The notes under the pieces are model-generated. The model saw only the letters and a program-made list of their open reading frames with translations. It had not been told where the DNA came from and searched no databases. Position numbers and translations under genes: made by a program. Source: Agromyces protaetiae (GTDB taxonomy: Bacteria > Actinomycetota > Actinomycetes > Actinomycetales > Microbacteriaceae). From it: DNA of 64,000 bases. The stretch spans positions 2,852,001 to 2,916,000 of the forward strand of contig NZ_CP035491.1 in NCBI RefSeq assembly GCF_004135405.1, read 5' to 3'. Positions 59,382 to 64,000 of this stretch are shown one piece after another. Every line of letters begins with the position of its first letter. The first letter of the stretch is position 1.

Positions 59382-59834
59382 TCAGAGCCGGGCGCGGAGC
59401 GCCGGCCATGCCTCGGCGAACCTCGGGTGGAGGTCGAGGGCGGCCACGGCTTCGAACGGCACCCAGCGGAGCGCGATGCTCTCGGGGTCGCTCACGACGG
59501 GCTCGAACCGCTCCTTCGCATCGGCGACGACGGTCGTGTACGTCCAGTAGCCGAGGTCGAGCACCGAGCTGAACCGCACGTCGAGCACGCTTTCGGGCAC
59601 ACCCGCCTCTTCGCCGGCCTCGCGGACAGCGGCCTCGACCGCGGTCTCGCCTTCGTGTCTGGCCCCGCCGGGCACGCCCCACGTGTCGCCGAAGTGGCTC
59701 CACGCCGCGCGGTGCTGCAGGAGGACCTCGCGCTCGGGGCTCACGACGAGCAGCCCGGCGGCGCCGTAGAGACCCCAGTACCTGGCCCCGTCGGGGCCTT
59801 CGACCCAGGCGTCGCCGCTCTTGCCGCCGTTCAT
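59382..59834 (-). CDS. Nudix hydrolase
   Basis: 150 aa from ATG 59834; the frame extends upstream without a better site. The Nudix box G-x5-E-x7-REAGEEAG is complete, starting at GGARHEGETAVE. HRAAWSHFGDTWGVPG precedes it. Substrate unknown (nucleoside diphosphate derivative). The ribosome site (GGAA) is weak. Confidence 0.9.
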   Translation of the reverse strand: MNGGKSGDAWVEGPDGARYWGLYGAAGLLVVSPEREVLLQHRAAWSHFGDTWGVPGGARHEGETAVEAAVREAGEEAGVPESVLDVRFSSVLDLGYWTYTTVVADAKERFEPVVSDPESIALRWVPFEAVAALDLHPRFAEAWPALRARL

Positions 59835-59929
59835 GGTTCCAGCATGGCGCATGGGCGGCGGCGCATGACGTCCCGTGGCGTGCGCGCGACCGGTCCCCGG
59901 CATCGCGCCTCGCGCCGTAGGCTGCTCGG

Positions 59930-60301
59930 GTGAGCGACGAGTCCCCGGTCCGCGTCGACGCCTGGCTGTGGGCGGTGCGGCAGTTCAAAACGCGCTCGGC
60001 CGCGACGGCCGCGTGTCGGTCCGGGCACGTGCGCGTCAACGGCGACAGCGCGAAGGCCGCGCAATCGGTGCGGCCCGGCGACGTCGTGCGCGTGCGGATC
60101 GACGGATTCGACCGCACGCTCGTCGTGCGACGCACGATCGTCAAGCGCGTCTCGGCGGCGCTCGCGGCCGACGCGTACCAAGACCTCACTCCCCCGCCGC
60201 CGCCCCGTACCGAGCAGGCGTTCGCGCCCGTCCGCGACCGCGGCGCCGGGCGGCCCACGAAACGCGAACGCCGCGACCTCGATCGGCTGCGCGGCCGCTG
60301 A
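59930..60301 (+). CDS. S4-domain RNA-binding protein (Hsp15-like)
   Basis: 123 aa. VRVDAWLWAVRQFKTRSAAT, then ACRSGHVRVNGDSAK is the S4 fold; the C-terminal tail is basic and Pro-rich (GRPTKRERRDLDRLRGR). Hsp15 recycles stalled 50S subunits carrying peptidyl-tRNA. GTG start. First of three closely spaced plus-strand genes. Confidence 0.88.
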   Translation: MSDESPVRVDAWLWAVRQFKTRSAATAACRSGHVRVNGDSAKAAQSVRPGDVVRVRIDGFDRTLVVRRTIVKRVSAALAADAYQDLTPPPPPRTEQAFAPVRDRGAGRPTKRERRDLDRLRGR

Positions 60302-60320
60302 GCGGGCGTACCCTGGACGC

Positions 60321-60614
60321 GTGGAGAAGCTGTTCACGCACGAGCCCGACGCCAACCGGTATGTGTTGCGCATCGGCGGCGAACTCGCGAGCGTCCTCGA
60401 CTATCACGTGCGGGGCGACTCGGTGGCGTTCAGCCGCGCGTTCACGAACCCGCCGTTCCGCGGACGCGGTCTCGCGGGCGAGGTCGTGGCGTTCGCCGTC
60501 GACGACGTCGAGGCGACGACGACGCTGCGCATCGTGCCCACGTGCTGGTACGTCGCCGAGTGGTTCGACCTCCACCCCGAGCGCGCGAGCCTCCTGAAGC
60601 CCCGGGCGGCGTGA
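60321..60614 (+). CDS. Small GNAT-like N-acetyltransferase (YjdJ type)
   Basis: 97 aa. YVLRIGGELASVLDYHVRGD, FSRAFTNPPFRGRGLAGEVV (acyl-CoA pyrophosphate loop) and CWYVAEWFDLHPE match the short GNAT family of YjdJ/GTLF3B type. GTG 60321. Its stop overlaps the next gene start. Substrate unknown. Confidence 0.85.
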   Translation: MEKLFTHEPDANRYVLRIGGELASVLDYHVRGDSVAFSRAFTNPPFRGRGLAGEVVAFAVDDVEATTTLRIVPTCWYVAEWFDLHPERASLLKPRAA

Positions 60615-61384
60615 TGGTCGCGGGGTACTCCGCTGCGCAGGTGCGAGCGGCGGAGGCGCCCCATCTCGCCGCCGGCGAGCCGCTCATGCGCAGAGCAGCG
60701 GCAGCGCTCGCGGCCGTGCTCCGCCGCGAGCTCGCGGAGATCGGAGCAGAAGCCGGCGCGAGCGGCGCAGGCGCGTTCGGTCCCGTGCTCTTCCTCGTCG
60801 GGTCGGGCGACAACGGCGGCGACGCGCTCTACGCGGCCGCGGAACTCGCCGAAGGCGGGATCGAGGTCGTGATCGCGCCTGTGGGGTCGCGCATGCACCC
60901 CGAGGCATCCGCCGCCGCCCGCTTCGCGGGCGCGACGTTCCTCGAGACCGCGCCGACGAGCGAGACGGATGCCTCGGATCGAGCGGATGCCCCGGCCGCG
61001 GTCCTGCCCGACGGCTTCGAGTCGGCCGCGCACGACGCGGTGATCATCGTCGACGGCATCCTCGGCACGGGGACGGCAGCCGACCCCGCGCTCCGCGGAC
61101 GCGCGCGTGCCGCGGTCGCGTTCCTCTGCGAACTCATCGAGGGCATCGATCCCGAACAGCGGCCGCGCGTCGTCGCGGTCGACCTGCCGAGCGGCATCCA
61201 CCCCGACGACGGGCGCGTGCCCGACGAGACCGTGCTGCGCGCGACGACGACCGTGACGTTCGGGGCTGCGAAGGCCGGGCTCCTCATCGAGCCGGGCGCC
61301 GACTACGCCGGCCGCATCGAGGTCGTCGACCTCGGGCTCGGTCCTGAACTCTCGGCGATGACCCCGCTCGTCGAACGCGCGTGA
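60614..61384 (+). CDS. NAD(P)H-hydrate epimerase (YjeF N-terminal domain only)
   Basis: 256 aa from ATG 60614, overlapping the GNAT stop (TGATG); a GTG three bases earlier is possible. YSAAQVRAAEAPHLAAGEPL, phosphate-binding GSGDNGGDALYAAAELA, VDGILGTG and AVDLPSGIHPDDG are YjeF_N motifs. Converts R- to S-NADHX/NADPHX. The ADP-dependent dehydratase domain often fused behind it is missing. The loop reads GSGDNGGDA instead of the common GPGNNGGDG. Confidence 0.9.
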   Translation: MVAGYSAAQVRAAEAPHLAAGEPLMRRAAAALAAVLRRELAEIGAEAGASGAGAFGPVLFLVGSGDNGGDALYAAAELAEGGIEVVIAPVGSRMHPEASAAARFAGATFLETAPTSETDASDRADAPAAVLPDGFESAAHDAVIIVDGILGTGTAADPALRGRARAAVAFLCELIEGIDPEQRPRVVAVDLPSGIHPDDGRVPDETVLRATTTVTFGAAKAGLLIEPGADYAGRIEVVDLGLGPELSAMTPLVERA

Positions 61385-61419
61385 GCCCGGCCCCGAGGAC
61401 GGGGCCGGGCTCACGCGCG
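61376..61419. terminator. Perfect 20-bp hairpin between epimerase and transglycosylase genes
   Basis: Arms 61376-61395 and 61400-61419 pair without mismatch around AGGA, and the left arm contains the epimerase stop codon. It lies between convergent genes, so it should act in both directions despite lacking T-runs. Confidence 0.8.
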
Positions 61420-61443
61420 CCGGGCTCGGTCAGCGGACCGGGT

Positions 61444-62289
61444 TCAGTACCAGTTCATCGACTGGGAGTGGCCCCACGCGCCGCACGGCGTGCCGTAGGC
61501 GCGCTGGATGTAGTCGAGGCCCCAGCGGATCTGGGTCGCGGCGCTCGTCTGCCAGTCGGCGCCGGCGGTCGCCATCTTCGAGCCGGGCAGCGACTGCGGG
61601 ATGCCGGTCGCACCGCTCGAGGCGTTGTAAGCGGCGTAGTTCCAGCCCGACTCCTTCTGCCAGAGGTTCACGAGGCACTGGAACTGGTCGCCGCCCCAGC
61701 CGTACTGGCTCGCGGCGAGGTCGGCGGCGTACGCCTTCGCGCCGTCGGGGCTATTCGCCCGGGCGAGGGCCTCTGCGGCCTCCTGCGCCTTCTGCTGCTG
61801 AATGCGGTCGTACTCGGCCGCGGCGGCCGCGGTCTCGGCGGTCTTCGCCTTGGTCTCCTTCGTCAGGTCGACGAGGGAGTCGAGCGGGAGCTTCTCGTAG
61901 TCGCCGAGGGAGGCGACCGAGGCTTGGAGGCCGGTCGCGTCGACCTTGCCCTGCGCGGAGGCGAGCGTGGCCTGCGCGGCGGCGATCGTGTCCTTCGCGG
62001 TGTGCTCGGCACGAGCCTGCGCGATCGTCGTGTACGCGTCGAGCTGGTCGTGGTGAAGGCCGGTCGCGTCGGTGACGGCGGCGGTCGCGTCGACGCGCTG
62101 CTGCGACTCGACGGACGACTGGATGGTGAAGCCGGTTCCGACGAGGAGTCCGACGGCGGCGACGGCGCCGGCGGCGACGATGCGGCGGCGGCCGAGGCGG
62201 AGGTCGCGGAGGCGACGGCGGGTGACGGGGGTGTTCGAGGCGGTCGAGTCGACCGTGGTGCTGGGGGAAGTACGGTTCTGGTTCTGCAT
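61444..62289 (-). CDS. Secreted transglycosylase-like (SLT/Rpf-type) protein
   Basis: 281 aa from ATG 62289. Basic N-terminus (RRRLRDLRLGRRR), one helix (IVAAGAVAAVGLLVGTGFTI), an Ala-rich helical region (about residues 65-190), then a C-terminal lysozyme-like domain: FQCLVNLWQKESGWNYAAYN with catalytic Glu, ASSGATGIPQSLPGSKMA and TQIRWGLDYIQRAYGTPCGA, with two Cys that could pair. Predicted to cleave peptidoglycan outside the membrane. No good ribosome site is visible. Confidence 0.87.
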   Translation of the reverse strand: MQNQNRTSPSTTVDSTASNTPVTRRRLRDLRLGRRRIVAAGAVAAVGLLVGTGFTIQSSVESQQRVDATAAVTDATGLHHDQLDAYTTIAQARAEHTAKDTIAAAQATLASAQGKVDATGLQASVASLGDYEKLPLDSLVDLTKETKAKTAETAAAAAEYDRIQQQKAQEAAEALARANSPDGAKAYAADLAASQYGWGGDQFQCLVNLWQKESGWNYAAYNASSGATGIPQSLPGSKMATAGADWQTSAATQIRWGLDYIQRAYGTPCGAWGHSQSMNWY

Positions 62290-62414
62290 AGGTGTTTCGA
62301 TGCTCGGAAGTGGGGGATCAGGGGAAGCACCCTCCGAGCGGGGCGCACGAGCGGTCACTCTGCCCCCCGAATCTGGACGAATCCTCAGTTCAACCTGTGG
62401 AACCCATGACCGGG

Positions 62415-62434
62415 GTATCTCGAATACGAGATAC
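62415..62434. promoter_or_regulatory. Perfect inverted repeat upstream of the YchJ-like gene
   Basis: GTATCTCGAATACGAGATAC: 8-bp arms with a 4-base centre, unusually AT-rich for this genome. It lies in the 152-bp gap between the divergent transglycosylase and YchJ-like genes, seven bases before the ATG of the latter. The ATCTCG/CGAGAT half-sites recall PadR-type operators; no PadR gene is in the window. Confidence 0.5.
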
Positions 62435-62441
62435 TCGGAGG

Positions 62442-62858
62442 ATGCCCGACCCCGCCGCATCCGCGAGATTCCCGGCCTCGGAAGCCCCCTGCCCATGCCG
62501 CAGCGGCGATCGTTTCGGAACTTGCTGCGAATCTTTCGTGTCGGGGCGCGCGACCGCCCCCACGGCGTCTCAACTCATGCGATCGCGCTACACGGCGTTC
62601 GCCGTCGGCGCCGCCGACTACCTGCTCGCGACGTGGCATCCGACCACCCGGCCGGCCGCCCTCGACCTCGACGACCGCCTCGAATGGAATGGGCTCACGA
62701 TCCTCGCGACCGAACGCGGCGGCCCGTTCGACAGCGACGGCACGGTCGAGTTCGTGGCCCGCTACCGCGAAGGCGACGAACGGGGCAGGCTGCACGAGGT
62801 GAGCCGCTTCCGCCGTGAGGGCGGGCGCTGGTACTACCTCGACGGCATCGTCGAATAG
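62442..62858 (+). CDS. YchJ-family (SEC-C motif) protein
   Basis: 138 aa from ATG 62442. N-terminal SEC-C zinc motif CPCRSGDRFGTCC, then the YchJ NTF2-like domain: LMRSRYTAFAVGAADYLLAT, RLEWNGLTIL and VEFVARYREG. ATG 62406 in the same frame is an alternative start. Function unknown; the SEC-C motif binds zinc. Confidence 0.88.
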   Translation: MPDPAASARFPASEAPCPCRSGDRFGTCCESFVSGRATAPTASQLMRSRYTAFAVGAADYLLATWHPTTRPAALDLDDRLEWNGLTILATERGGPFDSDGTVEFVARYREGDERGRLHEVSRFRREGGRWYYLDGIVE

Positions 62859-62889
62859 GACCGAGCGCGAGTCATCCGTCGCCGCCCGA

Positions 62890-63921
62890 TCATCCGTCGC
62901 CGTCGGACTTCCGCGCACGACTCGGCTGCACGCGCGGCGGTTCCCCCGGCATCTTCGGGAAGTCCGGCGGGAACGGCAGTTCGCCGAGCCCCGCATCGAG
63001 GTCGCGACGCCACCACTCGAGGAGCGCGTCGATGCGACCGGGCGCGTCGTGCATGCGCGCCCAGGGATCGCCGACGGCGGTCAGCCGAGCGGGGACCGTC
63101 AGCACCGTGAACTCGCGCGGATCGGCCGAATCCAGTTCACCCCAGTCGAGCGGGCACGACACCGACGCCCACGGCAGCGCACGCGGGCTGTAGGCGCCCG
63201 CCATCGTGCGGTCGCGGTTCGCCTGGTTGAAGTCGACGAAGATACGCTCGCCGCGCTCCTCCTTCCACCATGCGGTCGTCACCTGGCGGGGCATCCGCCG
63301 TTCGAGTTCGCGCGCCGCGGCGATGACCGCGTGTCTGACGTCGAGGAACTCCCATTCGGGGACCACGGGCGCGAAGACGTGGATGCCGCGATTGCCCGAC
63401 GTCTTCACGAACGCCGTGAGGCCCGCCTCGGCGAGCACCTCGCGGAGCGCGACCGCGACGGGCACGGCCTCGGCGAAGCCCGTGCCCGGTTGCGGGTCGA
63501 GATCGATGCGGAGCTGGTCGGGGAAGTCGGATGCCTCGGCGCGCGACGCCCACGGATGGAACACGATCGTGTTCATCTGGGCGGCCCACACCGCCGCCGC
63601 CGGCTCGTCGATCACGAGCTGCGGGTGCGACCTCCCGCTCGGGTAGGTGACCGTCACGGCGCGCACCCACTCGGGTGCGCCCTTCGGCGGGTTCTTCGAG
63701 TAGAACTGCTCGCCGTCGACGCCCTCGGGGAACCGCTGCAGCGACACGGGGCGGTCGCCGTTGGCGGCGACGAATGCGTCGCCGACGGCGACGAGGTACT
63801 CCGCGAGGGCGAGCTTCGTGATGCCGGGCTCGGGCCACAGCACGCGCGTCGGGCTCGAGATCCGGATGTCCCGTGCGCCCTTCGGGCCCGGGACGGTGAG
63901 CGTCGTCGCCTCGGAAGCCAT
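62890..63921 (-). CDS. Stand-alone LigD-type primase-polymerase (PolDom)
   Basis: 343 aa with the LigD polymerase (AEP) fold: SPTRVLWPEPGITKLALAEY, RFPEGVDGEQFYSKNPPKG, metal ligands in LRIDLDPQPGTGF, SGNRGIHVFAPV and FVDFNQANRDRT. No ligase or phosphoesterase domain, so it works as a separate polypeptide, as in some actinobacteria. Adds nucleotides at double-strand breaks during end joining with Ku and a ligase. GGAG precedes ATG 63921. Confidence 0.93.
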   Translation of the reverse strand: MASEATTLTVPGPKGARDIRISSPTRVLWPEPGITKLALAEYLVAVGDAFVAANGDRPVSLQRFPEGVDGEQFYSKNPPKGAPEWVRAVTVTYPSGRSHPQLVIDEPAAAVWAAQMNTIVFHPWASRAEASDFPDQLRIDLDPQPGTGFAEAVPVAVALREVLAEAGLTAFVKTSGNRGIHVFAPVVPEWEFLDVRHAVIAAARELERRMPRQVTTAWWKEERGERIFVDFNQANRDRTMAGAYSPRALPWASVSCPLDWGELDSADPREFTVLTVPARLTAVGDPWARMHDAPGRIDALLEWWRRDLDAGLGELPFPPDFPKMPGEPPRVQPSRARKSDGDG

Positions 63922-63922
63922 G

Positions 63923-64000
63923 TCAGTGCTCCGTTCGGTGGTCGTCGGTCCGGTCGTGCCGGGCCGGTTCCGCGGGTGGGAATGCGTGGTCGCGCAGCCA
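63923..64000 (-). CDS. C-terminal end of an unidentified gene
   Basis: An open frame enters from beyond the window and ends at TGA 63923-63925, two bases before the polymerase start. 25 codons are visible (WLRDHAFPPAEPARH, then a charged tail). Close spacing suggests an operon with the polymerase gene. Too short to identify. Confidence 0.3.
   Translation of the reverse strand, partial: WLRDHAFPPAEPARHDRTDDHRTEH

Overview
The window is chromosomal DNA of a very GC-rich actinobacterium. GTG starts are common, most genes are packed with ATGA/GTGA overlaps, and the gene content (DivIVA/Wag31, SepF, MraZ, PknL-type kinase with Rv2175c, GarA/FtsR pair, class II DAHP synthase) is actinobacterial. 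Neighbourhood order follows the Mycobacterium tuberculosis blocks Rv2145c-Rv2187 and Rv1822-Rv1830. The absence of mycolate genes, and a MurE without the usual DNPR motif, make Microbacteriaceae my best guess. This is an inference, not a proof. I saw no tRNA, rRNA, CRISPR, insertion sequence or prophage.

Layout. 1-4824 (minus): cytochrome bd oxidase and its ABC assembly transporter (cydA-cydB-cydD-cydC, cydC cut by the window edge). 4946-7038 (plus): BlaI-type repressor, M56 membrane protease, DedA protein. 7049-11036 (minus): OpuC/ProU-type osmoprotectant ABC transporter and a TetR regulator. 11138-12238 (plus): App1-type phosphatase. 12340-38769 (minus): a 26-kb block holding the division and cell wall cluster mraZ-rsmH-ftsL-ftsI-murE-murF-mraY-murD-ftsW-murG-murC-ftsQ-ftsZ-yggS-sepF-yggT-divIVA, then lspA, rluD, dnaE, hisD, nrdR, pyrD. 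39101-49536: DUF3040 protein, polyprenyl diphosphate synthase, Rv2175c-like protein, LysM protein, PknL-type kinase, DAHP synthase, acyltransferase, ROK glucokinase, long-chain acyl-CoA synthetase. 49619-55869: peptide deformylase, ESX-type MinD-like ATPase, pyruvate carboxylase, orphan ParA. 56021-58492 (minus): pgsA-type synthase, GarA-like FHA protein, FtsR-like and second MerR regulators. 58527-64000: DUF1295 protein, Nudix hydrolase, S4 protein, small GNAT, NAD(P)HX epimerase, transglycosylase-like protein, YchJ-like protein, stand-alone LigD-type primase-polymerase.

Functionally most of the window makes and controls the cell envelope: lipid II synthesis, divisome and polar growth, phospholipid synthesis, isoprenoid carrier synthesis and Ser/Thr kinase control. 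Central metabolism (Pyc, DAHP synthase, PyrD, HisD) and respiration (cytochrome bd) flank it.

Two features cut across the window. First, nine conserved genes (lspA, yggT, ftsQ, murC, mraZ, polyprenyl synthase, pknL, def, parA) are broken by eleven single-base deletions. Every one lies in a G or C run and is repaired by adding one base, so I read them as sequencing errors. Second, the nonamer GGATGCCTC occurs about 30 times on the two strands together, far above chance. It keeps codons that are otherwise uncommon here, and it forms facing pairs at hairpins between genes. The most unusual local structure is a ladder of two mini-ORFs between murF and mraY, built from repeated copies of the murF end. 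I found no obvious new defence or biosynthetic system.
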